Assembly: GCF_015624425.1 (NCBI RefSeq)
Contig: NZ_CP049919.1
Coordinates: 3,038,001-3,102,000 of the forward strand
Direction: 5' to 3'
Length of the DNA: 64,000 bases
Source of the DNA: Roseateles sp. DAIF2
Lineage (GTDB): Bacteria > Pseudomonadota > Gammaproteobacteria > Burkholderiales > Burkholderiaceae_C
Positions 24,110 through 34,210 of this stretch are shown here, one piece after another (the stretch's first letter is position 1; each line of letters opens with the position of its first letter). The notes beneath the pieces are model-generated. The model made no database searches. It worked only from the letters and a program-made list of their open reading frames with translations, and was not told the DNA's origin. Made by a program: the position numbers and the translations under genes.

Positions 24110-26653
24110 TCACCAATCCTCCCTTACCGCCTGCACCGCGTCGGCGCGGCCCAACTGGCGGCCGCTGAGCCAGGAGGTGGCGAGCGCCGCGGCCAGCACC
24201 GCGAGCAGCAGCAGGGTCAGGTGTTGCCAGGGCCAGCTCATGTCCATGCTCCAGTGGAAGCTCTGCGGGTTGACGACGAAGACCAGCACCGCGCTGATCG
24301 CCAGCCCCAGCAGCAGGCCGGCCAGCGCGCCGGCGGCGCTGAACAGCGCGGTCTCGGCCACCAGCAGGGCCAGCAGGCGCGCGCGGGTGAAGCCCAGATG
24401 CAGCAGCAGGCCGAACTCGCGCCGCCGCGCCAGCACCTGGGCCGACAGGCTGGCGGCGATGCCGAACAGGCCCAGGCCCAGCGCCACCGCCTGCAGCCAG
24501 TAGGTGACCGCGAAGCTGCGGTCGAACAGATGCATCGACAGCGCCAGCAGCTCGCCGCTGGCGGCGATGTCCAGGTCCTGCGGCTCGGCCGCCAGCGCGC
24601 GCAGCGCGGCCTGCAGCGCCTCGACCTCCTGGCCCGGGCGCAGCCAGAGGAACAGCTCGGTGACGGTGGCGTCGCCGCTCCAGCGCCGGTAGTCGGCCTC
24701 GGCCATCAGCAGCGCGCCGCTCTGGCGACTGTAGTCGCGCCAGACGCCACGCAGGTAGCCGTTGGACGTCGCGCCCCCTGGCTCCAGCGCCAGGCTCAGG
24801 CGCTGGCCTAGCTTCAGGTCCAGCTGATCGCGCAGCGCCTCGTTGAGATAGAGCGGCAGCAGACCCGACGCCGGCGGTTCGGCCAGGTCGCCGACCAGGG
24901 GCAGGCGGCGCTCGTCCGGCAGCGGTCGCGCCAGCAACTGCACCGGCTGCTCCATCAGCCAGGCGCGCCGGCTGCGCTGCGTGCCGAGCTCGGCGGCCAG
25001 CCTGCTATCTCGCACCGCTGCGACGAAGGCCGCCGGCAGCGGCGCGCTCTGCTGGTCCGGTGCGCGCAGGCTGCTGCGCACATAGAGATCGGCCGGCAGC
25101 ATCTGGCGCAGCCAGCTCGACAGCGAATCGCGGAAGCTGCTGACCATCACCAGCATCGCGACCGACAGGGCCAGCGCGACCAGCACGCCGGCCAGCATCT
25201 GGGTCGCCTCGCCCGATTGCCGGCGCGAGCGCTCGCGCAGCAGCAGGGCGCCGGCGCGCCCCGGCGGCGGCAGGGCCGCGAGACCCATCACCAGGCCCGG
25301 CACGCACAGCAGGCCGCCCAGCAGCAGGCACAGCATGCCAAGGTAAGCGCCGAGCGGCAGGCCGAGCACGGGCGGCAGCGCGGCCAGGGCGGCGCCGGCC
25401 AGCAGCAGGGCCGGGCCCAGCCAGCGCGGCGCGCGCGGCGGCGCCAGGCCGCCCAGGCCCTTCAGCACCTGGGCCGGCGCCATGCGCCGCACCGCCAGCG
25501 CCGGCAGCAGCGCGCTGGCCATGCAGATCGCCAGGCCCAGGCCGCCGAACAGCAGCAGCCCTGTGGCCTCGATGCGCAGAGCCGGCGACGGCCCACCCAG
25601 CAGGCCGCTGCCCAGGTCGCCCCCCAGCAGACGCAGGCCCAGCTGCGCCAGGCCCGCGCCCAGCGCCAGGCCAAGCAGGCTGCCCAGCAGGCCCAGCAGC
25701 GCCGCCTCGGACAGCACCAGCGCGGCGCGCTGGCGGGCGCTCAGGCCCAGCACGCCCAGCAGGGCCAGCTGCGGCAGGCGCTGCGCGACCGACAGCGACT
25801 GCACCGCGAACACCAGGAAGCTGCCGGTGAACAGGGCCATCAGGGCCAGCACGCCCAGATTGACCCGGTAGGCGCGCGTCAGCCGCGCCATCTCGGCGCC
25901 CTCGTCGGCGGGCGGGGCCGCCGAGACGCCGGACGGCAGGGTCAGGTCTTGCGGGCTCGCGCCCGGCCGCAGGCGCAGTTCGATCCGGTCCAGCCTGCCG
26001 AGCCGCCCCAGCAGGGCCTGGGCCGCGGCGATGTCCAGCACCGCCAGCGGCTCGCCCGGCGCCGCGACCTGGCCGGCCAGGCGCAGCGCCAGGGTCTGTG
26101 GCGCCTGGCCCTCGGGCTGCAGGCGCAGGCGCAGATGGCTCGGCCGGGGCTCGCCCAGCAAGCGCAGCGCGGCCTCGTTCAGGTACAGCGCATCCGGCGC
26201 CAGCAGCCGCAGCGGCGCGGTCGCCGGCTGCGGGAAGGGGTGGGGCAGCAGGGCCGGGTTGAAGGACGCCACCAGCAGCGCATCCAGCCCGAGCAGGCGC
26301 AGGCCGGCGCGCCGCTCGCCGGGCAGCAGCAACTGGGCTCTCGCCTCGATCAGCGGCTGGGCCAGGGCCACGGCCGGCTGCAGGGCCAGCGCGTCCAGCG
26401 CGGTCTCGGGCAGCGGCGCGCCGCGGCCCGAGAGCAGCAGGTCCGGCGTGCCGGCCAGCTGGCGCTGGGCCGCGCCGAACTCGGCCAGGGCCGAGGCATT
26501 CATCAGGTGCACGCCATAGGCCAGGGCCACGCCCAGCGCCACCGCCAGCAGGGCCAGCAACTGGCGCAGGCCCTGGGCGCGTAGCGCGGGCCAGGAGAGG
26601 GCCCGCAGCAGCGCGGGCAGCAGGGTCAATGCGCCTGCGGCTGCGCTTGCCAT
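24110..26653 (-). CDS. Large FtsX-type ABC permease (AttFG-like)
   Basis: An 847-residue permease. One N-terminal helix (about 31-50) and a large periplasmic domain precede a first FtsX block (about 245-420, 'GVLALMALFTGSFLVFAVQSLSVAQRLPQLALLGVLG'). A middle pair of helices, a second periplasmic domain and a C-terminal FtsX block (about 720-840, 'LARRREFGLLLHLGFTRARLLALLV') follow. This doubled layout suits a MacB/Lol-like mechanotransmission transporter that works with a separate ATPase. The start ATG overlaps the ATPase gene by 28 bp; a TTG at 26629 overlapping that stop is an alternative eight codons shorter. Confidence 0.9.
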   Translation of the reverse strand: MASAAAGALTLLPALLRALSWPALRAQGLRQLLALLAVALGVALAYGVHLMNASALAEFGAAQRQLAGTPDLLLSGRGAPLPETALDALALQPAVALAQPLIEARAQLLLPGERRAGLRLLGLDALLVASFNPALLPHPFPQPATAPLRLLAPDALYLNEAALRLLGEPRPSHLRLRLQPEGQAPQTLALRLAGQVAAPGEPLAVLDIAAAQALLGRLGRLDRIELRLRPGASPQDLTLPSGVSAAPPADEGAEMARLTRAYRVNLGVLALMALFTGSFLVFAVQSLSVAQRLPQLALLGVLGLSARQRAALVLSEAALLGLLGSLLGLALGAGLAQLGLRLLGGDLGSGLLGGPSPALRIEATGLLLFGGLGLAICMASALLPALAVRRMAPAQVLKGLGGLAPPRAPRWLGPALLLAGAALAALPPVLGLPLGAYLGMLCLLLGGLLCVPGLVMGLAALPPPGRAGALLLRERSRRQSGEATQMLAGVLVALALSVAMLVMVSSFRDSLSSWLRQMLPADLYVRSSLRAPDQQSAPLPAAFVAAVRDSRLAAELGTQRSRRAWLMEQPVQLLARPLPDERRLPLVGDLAEPPASGLLPLYLNEALRDQLDLKLGQRLSLALEPGGATSNGYLRGVWRDYSRQSGALLMAEADYRRWSGDATVTELFLWLRPGQEVEALQAALRALAAEPQDLDIAASGELLALSMHLFDRSFAVTYWLQAVALGLGLFGIAASLSAQVLARRREFGLLLHLGFTRARLLALLVAETALFSAAGALAGLLLGLAISAVLVFVVNPQSFHWSMDMSWPWQHLTLLLLAVLAAALATSWLSGRQLGRADAVQAVREDW

Positions 26654-27300
26654 GGCCGCAGGCCCTGGTCGTCCATCAGCACGCAGCGGTCGGCCGCGGC
26701 CGCGGCGCGCTCCGAATGGGTCACCAGCAGGCAGGCCGCGCCCTCCTGCCGGCATTGCGCGCGCAGCAGCGCCAGCACCTGGGCGGCATGGCGCGGGTCG
26801 AGATTGCCGGTCGGCTCGTCGGCCAGCACCAGGGCGGGTCGGTGCACCAGGGCGCGCGCGATCGCGACGCGCTGCAGCTGCCCGCCCGAGAGCTGGCACG
26901 GCAGCCGCGCGCCCAGCTCCTGCAGGCCGACCGCCTCCAGCAGCCGCTGCACGCGCGGCGGATCCGGGCGCTGCAGGAGCAGCAGCGGCAGGCCGACGTT
27001 GTCGGCCACCGTCAGGTGCGGCAGCACATGGAAGGCCTGGAACACAAAGCCCAGGCGCTCGCGGCGCAGCGCGGCCTGCTCGCCCTCGGCCAGCGGCACG
27101 ATGTCGCGGCCGTCCAGCAAGACCTGACCCGCGTCGGGGCGGTCCAGCCCGGCCAGGCAGTTCAGCAGGGTTGATTTGCCGCAGCCGGATTCACCCAGCA
27201 GCGCGACCAGTTCGCCGGCCTCCAGGCTCAGGTCGATGCCGGCGAACACCGGCGTGTCGCCAAAGCGCTTGCGCAGGCCACGGGCCTCAAGCAGCGCCAT
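26626..27300 (-). CDS. ABC transporter ATPase (LolD/MacB/AttE-like)
   Basis: A 224-residue soluble ATPase energising the FtsX-type permease encoded next. Walker A is 'GESGCGKST' (about 35-43), the Q-loop '[18 protein letters not shown]', signature 'LSGGQLQR', Walker B '[12 protein letters not shown]' and the H-loop '[13 protein letters not shown]'. The length and 'EPTGNLD' are typical of the LolD/MacB ATPase class. The start overlaps the end of miaA by 14 bases, and the end overlaps the permease start. Confidence 0.94.
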   Translation of the reverse strand: MALLEARGLRKRFGDTPVFAGIDLSLEAGELVALLGESGCGKSTLLNCLAGLDRPDAGQVLLDGRDIVPLAEGEQAALRRERLGFVFQAFHVLPHLTVADNVGLPLLLLQRPDPPRVQRLLEAVGLQELGARLPCQLSGGQLQRVAIARALVHRPALVLADEPTGNLDPRHAAQVLALLRAQCRQEGAACLLVTHSERAAAAADRCVLMDDQGLRPWQAQPQAH

Positions 27301-28231
27301 GGTGATGCAGCAGCCGGTGCACGGCGGCCAGCAGGTGCAGCGAGGCCTCGGGCGACTGGCAGTCGATCACCTGGCGCCGCGGCATGCTGCGCAGCCAGGT
27401 GATCTGGCGTTTGGCCAGCTGGCGGGTGGCGGCGATGCCGCGCTCGGCCAGCGGGCGCAGATTGCCCTCATCCAGGCATTCCCAGGCCTGGCGGTAGCCG
27501 ACGCAGCGCATCGAGGGCAGGTCCGGGCTCAGGTCGCCGCGCGCGCGCAGGCGCTCGACCTCGGCCACCAGGCCGGCGTCCAGCATCTGGTGAAAGCGCT
27601 GCGCCAGGCGCTGATGCAGCCAAGCGCGGTCCTGCGGTTCCAGCGACAGCAGCGGCCAGTCGACGCCGGGGCTTTTCTCCTGCTCGGCATGCAGGGCCGA
27701 GAGCGGCCGGCCGGCCAGCCGCCAGACCTCCAGCGCGCGCTGGATACGCTGCGAATCGCCCGGCGCCAGGCGCGCCGCGGTGATGGGGTCGACCTCGGCC
27801 AGCCTGGCATGCATCGCGGGCCAGCCGATGCGCTCGGCCTCGGCGTCCAGTTCCGCGCGCAGGGCCTCGTCGCCCTGCGGCAGCGGCGACAGGCCGTCGA
27901 ACAGGGCCTTGAAATAGAGCATGGTGCCGCCGACCAGCAGCGGCAGCCGGCCGCGCGCCAGGATCTCGGCGGCCAGGGCCTGCGCGTCCTTGGCGAACTG
28001 GGCGGCGCTGTAGCTGTCCAGCGGGTCCAGGATGTCGATCAGGTGATGCGGCACCGCGGCCATCTCGGCGGCCGAGGGCTTGGCGGTGCCGATGTCCATG
28101 CCGCGATAGACCAGGGCCGAATCGACGCTGATGATCTCGATCGGCAGCACCTCGGCCAGCGCGAGGGCGCCGGCGGTCTTGCCGCAGCCGGTCGGGCCAG
28201 CGATGCACAGGGGGCGCAGCTGAAGAGTCAT
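27287..28231 (-). CDS. miaA: tRNA dimethylallyltransferase
   Basis: A 314-residue enzyme that adds a dimethylallyl group to A37 of tRNAs reading UNN codons. Visible motifs are the P-loop 'AGPTGCGKT' (about 11-19), '[17 protein letters not shown]', '[18 protein letters not shown]', '[16 protein letters not shown]' and '[12 protein letters not shown]'. The start is ATG 28229-28231, overlapping the MFS stop by 4 bp. A longer frame runs back through the MFS gene and is not real. A mutL-miaA neighbourhood is conserved in many proteobacteria, here separated by rluB and the pump gene. Confidence 0.96.
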   Translation of the reverse strand: MTLQLRPLCIAGPTGCGKTAGALALAEVLPIEIISVDSALVYRGMDIGTAKPSAAEMAAVPHHLIDILDPLDSYSAAQFAKDAQALAAEILARGRLPLLVGGTMLYFKALFDGLSPLPQGDEALRAELDAEAERIGWPAMHARLAEVDPITAARLAPGDSQRIQRALEVWRLAGRPLSALHAEQEKSPGVDWPLLSLEPQDRAWLHQRLAQRFHQMLDAGLVAEVERLRARGDLSPDLPSMRCVGYRQAWECLDEGNLRPLAERGIAATRQLAKRQITWLRSMPRRQVIDCQSPEASLHLLAAVHRLLHHHGAA

Positions 28232-29469
28232 GGGAGAGGGGGTTTGCGCTGCACCAGGGTCCAGGCGATCGCGACGGTCAGGAGGCCGAAGCCGGCGATG
28301 CTCAGGGCCAGCGGCAGCACCGTGCGGCCGTCCAGCACCCAGCTCAGCCAGGCGCCGACGCCGAAGGCCATCAGCGCGATCAGGAAGCCCGACAGCGCCG
28401 AGGCCGCGCCGGCCTGGCGCGGGAAGGGGCCGACCGCGCCGGCCTGGCCGCAGGGCTGCAGCACGCCGTGGCCGAAGATGATGATCCAGTGCGGCAGCAG
28501 CACCGTCGCCACCTGGGCGAAGCCGGCCAGCGCCAGGCCACCCATCAGCAGGCTGCCGCACAGCGTGAAGACCGCGCCGCGCTTGACGGTGGCGGCCAGG
28601 CCCAGGCGCGGCAGCCAATGCCGACAGGCGAAGGTGCCGCCGATATAGACCGCGGCGCTGGAGCCGAGCACCAGGCCATAGGCCTCGCGCGAGACGCCCA
28701 GCAGGCCGATGAAGACGAAGGAGGAGCCGGCCAGGAAGCTGTAGAGCGTCGCATAGGCGAAGGCGGTCAGCAGCGCATAGGCGACGAAGACCGGATGCCG
28801 CGCGACGGTCCACCAGTTGTGCAGCAGCGGCCCCGGATGCAGGGCGCGCGGGTTCGGCCGGGCCAGGCTTTCCGGCACGCGCAGCGCGATCAGGGCCAGG
28901 GTGGCCGCGCCGGCCAGGCCAGTCGCCAGCAGCGCGGCGCGCCAGCCCAGCCAACCGGCCAGCAGACCGCCCAGGCTGGGGCTCAGCATCGCGATCAGGC
29001 CCAGGCCGGTCAGCGCGCGCGCCATCACCTGCGCGCCCTGCTGGGGCTCGAACCAGTCGCGCAGCATCGCGCGGCCGCAGACCACCGCGGCCGCCAGGCC
29101 CAGGCCCTGCAGCGCGCGCCAGACGATCAGCGGCTCGATCCGCTGCGCCAGCGCGCCGCCCAGCGCCGCCAGCACATAGAGAGTCAGGCCGGCCAGCAGC
29201 ACCGGCCGGCGCCCGACGCGGTCCGCCACCGGGCCCAGCAGCAGCTGGCCCAGGCCGAAGGCCATCATCAGCGCCGACAGGGTCAGCTGGGCCGCGCCCA
29301 TGCCGGCACCGAGATCGGCGCGCAGCGCGGGCAGGGCCGGCAGGTAGAGGTCGGTGGTGACCGGCTGCAGGCCCAGCAGCAGGGCCAGGGCCGGCACCGC
29401 CAGCGCGGCATGGGCCGCCGCGCCGCCGAGCTTGGCTTCGTCGCCTCCGCGCTCAGCGGCGGCGCTCAA
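28228..29469 (-). CDS. Bcr/CflA-type MFS multidrug efflux transporter
   Basis: A 413-residue transporter with 12 predicted membrane helices. Family signatures are '[17 protein letters not shown]' in helix 1, '[22 protein letters not shown]' (motif A), '[21 protein letters not shown]' and '[17 protein letters not shown]' (motif C area). It probably exports small toxic molecules by proton exchange. The ATG overlaps the rluB stop by four bases and the stop overlaps the miaA start, so it is translated within a housekeeping operon. Confidence 0.92.
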   Translation of the reverse strand: MSAAAERGGDEAKLGGAAAHAALAVPALALLLGLQPVTTDLYLPALPALRADLGAGMGAAQLTLSALMMAFGLGQLLLGPVADRVGRRPVLLAGLTLYVLAALGGALAQRIEPLIVWRALQGLGLAAAVVCGRAMLRDWFEPQQGAQVMARALTGLGLIAMLSPSLGGLLAGWLGWRAALLATGLAGAATLALIALRVPESLARPNPRALHPGPLLHNWWTVARHPVFVAYALLTAFAYATLYSFLAGSSFVFIGLLGVSREAYGLVLGSSAAVYIGGTFACRHWLPRLGLAATVKRGAVFTLCGSLLMGGLALAGFAQVATVLLPHWIIIFGHGVLQPCGQAGAVGPFPRQAGAASALSGFLIALMAFGVGAWLSWVLDGRTVLPLALSIAGFGLLTVAIAWTLVQRKPPLP

Positions 29470-30779
29470 TCAAAGCGCTCCCAGGGCGACAGATAGCGCC
29501 ACTGACCGGGCGGCAGATGGCCCAGGTTGATGCGGCCGATGCGCACCCGCTTCAGGCCGACCACCTTCAGCCCGACCAGCTCGCACATGCGGCGGATCTG
29601 GCGCTTGCGGCCCTCGCGCAGCACGAAGCGCAGCTGGTCGTCGTTGATCCAGCTGACCTTGGCGGGCTTGAGCTGCACGCCGTCCAGCTCCAGGCCATGG
29701 TTCAGCAGGGCCAGGTCTTGCGCGGGGAACTCCTGCATCGGCGCGGGCTTGCCCTGGTATTCCACCCGGACCAGGTACTCCTTCTCGATCTTCGAGTCCT
29801 CGCCGATCAGCTGCTTGGCGATGCGGCCGTCCTGGGTCAGGACCAAGAGGCCGGTCGAGTCGATGTCGAGCCGGCCGGCCGGGGCCAGGTTGCGGGCATG
29901 GGCGATGTGGTACTTGATGCCCGAGGCATCGTCCTTCCAGTGGCTGGCACTCTTGATCAGCACCGCGGCGGGCTCGTAGCCGTCCTCGGCCTGGCCGGAG
30001 ACATAGCCGATCGGCTTGTGCAGCAGGATGGTGATCTGCTTGGCCTGCTCCTTGTGGGCGGCCGGGTCGATCTCGATCTTGGCGTCGGGGCCGACGCGCT
30101 GGCCCAGCTGCGCCATCTTGCCGTCCACCCGCACCCAGCCGGCGGCGATCCATTCGTCGGCCTCGCGGCGCGAGGCCATGCCCAGCTGGCCCATGCGCTT
30201 GGACAGGCGCTCGCCCTCGCTGCTGGGGTCATGCCAATGCGCGTCGTCGTCGTCATCATCGTCGTGGTCGCGCGCGCGCGGCTGGGGCCGCGGCTTGGGC
30301 GCGGGGCGCGCCTCGGGATAGGGACGGCCGGCCTGTGGGCCGGTGGCGCGGCGCTGGTCGCGGCGCGGTTCCTGGTGACCCTGCGGCGGCTCGGCGCGCC
30401 GGGGCCGGGCCGGCGGCGCGGCGGCATCGCCACGCTGCAGCGGCCGGCGCTCGTCGCCACCGCTGCGCGGCGGGCGACGGGCATCGCCACCGCGTCCGCC
30501 GCCCGGCTCCTCGCGCCGGAAGCTGCCGCCACCGCTCTTGGCCGCGGCGGGCCGCTGGCCGCGCGGCGGCGGGGCCTCGTCGCGCCGCGGGCGCTGGCGC
30601 TGTTCGTCCTCGGCGCGGCGCTGCTCGAAGGCGGCCTGGCGTTCGGCGCGGTCGGTCTGGGCCTGCTCCAGGGTCTGGCGCGGGCGCGACACGCCCTTGC
30701 CACGCAGCGGGGTGCGGCGCTCGCCGCTGGCGCTCTTGGCGGGGGCGGCGGTCTTCGGTTTCAGTTTCAGGGTGGCCAT
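29466..30779 (-). CDS. rluB: 23S rRNA pseudouridine synthase, RluB/RsuA family, with long disordered N-terminus
   Basis: A 437-residue protein. Residues 1 to ~185 are low complexity (Arg/Pro/Gln/Gly, ending in a run of eight Asp, [10 protein letters not shown]). An S4 RNA-binding domain (about 190-240, '[30 protein letters not shown]') and the catalytic domain with '[14 protein letters not shown]' (active Asp) and '[19 protein letters not shown]' follow. It isomerises uridine in the large-subunit rRNA; RluB versus RluF specificity is not certain. The extension roughly doubles the leading part compared with E. coli RluB. It lies 19 bp after mutL. Confidence 0.88.
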   Translation of the reverse strand: MATLKLKPKTAAPAKSASGERRTPLRGKGVSRPRQTLEQAQTDRAERQAAFEQRRAEDEQRQRPRRDEAPPPRGQRPAAAKSGGGSFRREEPGGGRGGDARRPPRSGGDERRPLQRGDAAAPPARPRRAEPPQGHQEPRRDQRRATGPQAGRPYPEARPAPKPRPQPRARDHDDDDDDDAHWHDPSSEGERLSKRMGQLGMASRREADEWIAAGWVRVDGKMAQLGQRVGPDAKIEIDPAAHKEQAKQITILLHKPIGYVSGQAEDGYEPAAVLIKSASHWKDDASGIKYHIAHARNLAPAGRLDIDSTGLLVLTQDGRIAKQLIGEDSKIEKEYLVRVEYQGKPAPMQEFPAQDLALLNHGLELDGVQLKPAKVSWINDDQLRFVLREGRKRQIRRMCELVGLKVVGLKRVRIGRINLGHLPPGQWRYLSPWERFD

Positions 30780-30798
30780 AGAGGCTTTCGTCAGGGGT

Positions 30799-32697
30799 TC
30801 AGCGTCCGCGCAGGAAGAGGGCGTCCAGCTCGCGCATCGTCAGCTGGCGCCAGGTGGGGCGGCCATGGTTGCATTGGTCGGCGCGCTCGGTGCGCTCCAT
30901 GTCGCGCAGCAGCGCGTTCATCTCGTCCAGGGTCAGCTGGCGGTTCGCGCGCACCGCGCCATGGCAGGCCATCGTGGCCAGGATCTCATGCTGGGCCCGC
31001 TCGATCGCGTGGCTGGCGTCGTACTGCGCCAGCTCGGCCAGCACGCTGCGCGCCAGCTCCACGACATCGCCGCCGGCCAGGGCCGCGGGCCGCGCGCGCA
31101 CCGCCAGCACCTTGGCCGAGAGCGGCGCGATGTCGAGGCCCAGCTTGGTCAGGGTCTCGGTCTGGGCCTCGGCGGTGGCGATCTCCTGCGGCGTCGCGGC
31201 GAAGGTGACCGGGATCAGCAGCGGCTGCGACTCGATCGCGGCCAGGCCCAGGCTGGCCTTCAGCCGCTCGTAGACCACGCGCTCATGGGCCGCATGCATG
31301 TCGACGATGATCAGGCCCTGGGCGTTCTCGGCCAGCACATAGACGCCCTGGATCTGCGCCACCGCGCGGCCCAGCGGCCAGTCATGCGCGGGCAGCTCCT
31401 GGCGCGGCGCGGCCTCGGTGACCGGGGTGGGCGCGGGCAGCGGCGCCGGGGCGGGGCGGCCGTAGAGGGTGGCGACCTCGGCCAGGCCCAGCGAGGTCTG
31501 GGTGTTGCTGCGCCAGCTCGGGGTGCCGGCATAGGCCGGGGCGGGCGCCTCCTGCGCCACCGCATCCGGCCGGTACCAGGCCGGCGTGCCGGTGGGGCGG
31601 GCGGCGGCCGGCATCGCCACCGGCAGCGCGTCCTGCGGGGCCACGGGCGCGGCGCCGGCCTCGGCGCTGCGCGACACCGCCAGCGCGTCCTGCACCGCAT
31701 AGCGGGCCTGCTGGTGCAGCTCGCGGCCGTCGCGGAAGCGCACCTCGATCTTGGTCGGATGCACGTTGACATCGACCCGGTCCGGCGCGATGTCGATGAA
31801 CAGCACATAGCAGGGCTGGCGGTGGCCGTGCAGCACGTCCTCGTAGGCCGAGCGCACGCCATGGGCGATCAGCTTGTCGCGCACATAGCGGCCGTTGACA
31901 TAGACATACTGCATGTCGGCGCGGCCGCGCGCCGCCTCGGGCAGGCCGGCCCGGCCGTAAACGCGCAGGGGGCCGGCCTCGGCGAACACCGGGCGGCTGT
32001 CGTTGATGAAGTCGGCGCCCAGCACATCGGCCAGGCGCTGCTCGGCCTTGGCGATACGCAGCTGCTCGACCAGCTTGCCCTCGTGCCAGACTGAGAAGCC
32101 GACGTCCGGCCGGGCCAGCGCATGGCGGCGCACCGCCTCCAGGCAATGGGCCAGCTCGGTGGCATCGGTCTTCAGGAACTTGCGGCGCGCCGGCGTGCTG
32201 AAGAACAACTCGCGCACCTCGACGCTGGTGCCGCGTGCACGCGCCGCCGGCACCAGTTCGCCGCTGCGGGCGTCCAGGCGGTAGGCATGCTGGGCGCCCT
32301 CGCAGCGGCTGGCCACCGACATCTCGGCCACCGAGGAGATCGCGGCCAGGGCCTCGCCGCGAAAGCCCATGGTCGCGACCGATTCCAGCTCGTCCAGGCT
32401 GCGGATCTTGCTGGTCGCGTGGCGCTTCAGCGCCAGCGGCAGCTCCTCGGCCGGGATGCCCAGACCGTCGTCCTCGACCACGATGGCGCGCACGCCGCCG
32501 GCCATCAGCTTGACGTTGATCTGGCTGGCGCCGGCGTCCAGCGCGTTGTCCACCAGCTCGCGCACCACCGAGGCGGGGCGCTCCACCACCTCGCCGGCGG
32601 CGATCTGGCTGATCAGTTCATCGGGGAGCTCGCGGATCGGGCGGCGCTCTCGGGCGGGGGCGGACGAGGGCTCGACCGGCGGGGAAGACAAATCCAT
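30799..32697 (-). CDS. mutL: DNA mismatch repair protein MutL
   Basis: A 632-residue protein with an N-terminal GHKL ATPase: '[26 protein letters not shown]' (catalytic Glu and Asn), 'DDGLGI' and 'ATSKI...[14 protein letters not shown]'. A Pro/Ala-rich linker (about 340-440) precedes the C-terminal dimerisation domain. The C-terminus has '[12 protein letters not shown]' starting at D466, the endonuclease-type metal motif with Met in place of Gln. This form also occurs in betaproteobacterial nicking MutLs, so it is probably an endonuclease. Start ATG 32697 is good. It begins the minus-strand run that continues into rluB. Confidence 0.96.
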   Translation of the reverse strand: MDLSSPPVEPSSAPARERRPIRELPDELISQIAAGEVVERPASVVRELVDNALDAGASQINVKLMAGGVRAIVVEDDGLGIPAEELPLALKRHATSKIRSLDELESVATMGFRGEALAAISSVAEMSVASRCEGAQHAYRLDARSGELVPAARARGTSVEVRELFFSTPARRKFLKTDATELAHCLEAVRRHALARPDVGFSVWHEGKLVEQLRIAKAEQRLADVLGADFINDSRPVFAEAGPLRVYGRAGLPEAARGRADMQYVYVNGRYVRDKLIAHGVRSAYEDVLHGHRQPCYVLFIDIAPDRVDVNVHPTKIEVRFRDGRELHQQARYAVQDALAVSRSAEAGAAPVAPQDALPVAMPAAARPTGTPAWYRPDAVAQEAPAPAYAGTPSWRSNTQTSLGLAEVATLYGRPAPAPLPAPTPVTEAAPRQELPAHDWPLGRAVAQIQGVYVLAENAQGLIIVDMHAAHERVVYERLKASLGLAAIESQPLLIPVTFAATPQEIATAEAQTETLTKLGLDIAPLSAKVLAVRARPAALAGGDVVELARSVLAELAQYDASHAIERAQHEILATMACHGAVRANRQLTLDEMNALLRDMERTERADQCNHGRPTWRQLTMRELDALFLRGR

Positions 32698-32758
32698 GGG
32701 TGTGATTGTAAGAAGTCCGACACCGGTTCGCCCGGGTCAACCCTTATCATGCGCGCCC

Positions 32759-33424
32759 ATGGAATTCGCCCACTTTCTGATCGACTTCATCCTGCATGTG
32801 GACCGGCACCTGGCCGAGTTCGTGCAGGCCTATGGCGCCTGGGTCTATGCCCTGCTGTTCCTGATCGTGTTTGTCGAGACGGGACTGGTCGTGATGCCCT
32901 TCCTGCCGGGCGACTCGCTGCTGTTCGTGGTCGGCGCGCTGTGCGGCGCGGGCATGATGAGCCTGCCGCTGGCGATTGCGATCCTGCTGGTCGCGGCCAT
33001 CCTGGGCGACCAGACCAACTACACGATCGGCCGCTACTTCGGGCCCAAGGTGTTCCAGTGGGAGCAGTCGCGCTTCTTCAACCGGCGCGCCTTCGACGCG
33101 GCACACCAGTTCTACGAGAAGCATGGCGGCGTGACCATCATCATCGCCCGCTTCATGCCCTTCATCCGCACCTTCGCTCCCTTCGTGGCCGGCGTGGCCG
33201 AGATGAGCCGCAGCAAGTTCACCCTCTACAACGTGGTCGGCGCGGTGATCTGGGTGGTCGGCCTGTGCCTGGCCGGCTATCTGTTCGGCAACATCCCCTT
33301 CGTGCAGACCCATCTGAGCAAGATCATCTGGGCCATGATCATCATCCCGGGCCTGATCGCGCTGTACGGCGGCTGGAAAGCCAGCCGCGGTGGCGCCAAG
33401 CCCGCCGCGCCAGCGCAACACTGA
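32759..33424 (+). CDS. DedA-family membrane protein
   Basis: A 221-residue inner-membrane protein of the DedA (SNARE-associated) family. Signature stretches are 'FVETGLVVMPFLPGDSLLFVVGALCG', 'GDQTNYTIGRYFG' and 'IARFMPFIRTFAPFVAGVAEMSRSKFTLYN', with the membrane-embedded Glu and the Arg residues conserved in the family. Members recycle undecaprenyl or phospholipid carriers and help keep the proton gradient. Start ATG 32759 was chosen because the longer frame extends into mutL. The 3' end overlaps the converging PAP2 gene by 83 bp. Confidence 0.93.
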   Translation: MEFAHFLIDFILHVDRHLAEFVQAYGAWVYALLFLIVFVETGLVVMPFLPGDSLLFVVGALCGAGMMSLPLAIAILLVAAILGDQTNYTIGRYFGPKVFQWEQSRFFNRRAFDAAHQFYEKHGGVTIIIARFMPFIRTFAPFVAGVAEMSRSKFTLYNVVGAVIWVVGLCLAGYLFGNIPFVQTHLSKIIWAMIIIPGLIALYGGWKASRGGAKPAAPAQH

Positions 33425-34190
33425 GCAGGCTGACGCACAGCCAGGCCAGGCCGGAGGCGAAGCCCGCCAGCACATCGCTGGCGAAATGCACCTGCAGAAA
33501 CACGCGGCTGCAGCCGACGGTGAAGATCGCCGCGGCCGCCGCCAGCAGGGCCGGCAGATGCCAGCGCCGCGGCAGCAGGCGCAGCGCCAGATAGGCCAGC
33601 ATGCCGTAGGCCACGGTGGCGCTGGAGCTGTGCCCGCTGGGGAAGCTCCAGCCCGATTCGCTGACCAGGCCATGCTCGTGCAGCGGCCGCACGCGCTGGA
33701 ACACCTGCTTCAGCGCCGGGTTCAAGAGCGCATTGCCGCCCATTGCCAGCACCCAGGCGAAGGCCAGCGCGCGCTCGCCGCGCCAGCACAGCAGCAGGGT
33801 CATGCCGACGCCCAGCAGGCTCAGGGTCAGGACATCGCCCAGATGGGTCAGCAGCGCGAAGGCGCGCAGCCAGGCCAGCTCGGTATGGGCGGCGATGGCC
33901 CGGGTCAGCGCCTCGTCAATGCGGGCCAGCCGGCCGCTCGGACCCAGGCGCTCGGCGATCTCGGCAAAAAGCCCCGCCGCGCCCAGGAGCAGCAGAAAGC
34001 CCGCCGCGCCGGCCAGGATCATCGGCCACAGGGGCCGGGCCGCGCCCTCGGGCAGCGGCGGGCCGAGCAGCCGCCGCAGCGGCAGGGCCAGCGCGGCCAC
34101 GCCCGGCAGGAGCAGGCCGAGGCCGGCCAGGTACAGCAAGGGAGCATGCCGGCCGACCCAGTCGGCGGCGGCGATCAGCGGATCATTCAT
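33342..34190 (-). CDS. PAP2-family phosphatase
   Basis: A 282-residue membrane phosphatase, probably acting on lipid phosphates such as undecaprenyl pyrophosphate or phosphatidate. The three catalytic motifs are 'KQVFQRVRP', 'PSGHSSSA' and 'SRVFLQVHFASDVLAG', which are complete. An additional N-terminal membrane segment pair precedes the catalytic core. It converges on the DedA gene with an 83-bp overlap, so its last ~27 residues (RRAWRHRGWLSSRRTARSG) are read antisense to the DedA C-terminus. Confidence 0.92.
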   Translation of the reverse strand: MNDPLIAAADWVGRHAPLLYLAGLGLLLPGVAALALPLRRLLGPPLPEGAARPLWPMILAGAAGFLLLLGAAGLFAEIAERLGPSGRLARIDEALTRAIAAHTELAWLRAFALLTHLGDVLTLSLLGVGMTLLLCWRGERALAFAWVLAMGGNALLNPALKQVFQRVRPLHEHGLVSESGWSFPSGHSSSATVAYGMLAYLALRLLPRRWHLPALLAAAAAIFTVGCSRVFLQVHFASDVLAGFASGLAWLCVSLLSVALARRAWRHRGWLSSRRTARSGPG

Positions 34191-34210
34191 CAGTAACAGT
34201 AAGCGTCTCT

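Noticed and set aside
33342..33424. Overlap of DedA and PAP2 genes as an annotation error
   Set aside because: Both reading frames keep family features close to the overlap. Convergent overlaps of tens of bases also occur at queG/AEC and marC/GNAT here, so it was kept as real.
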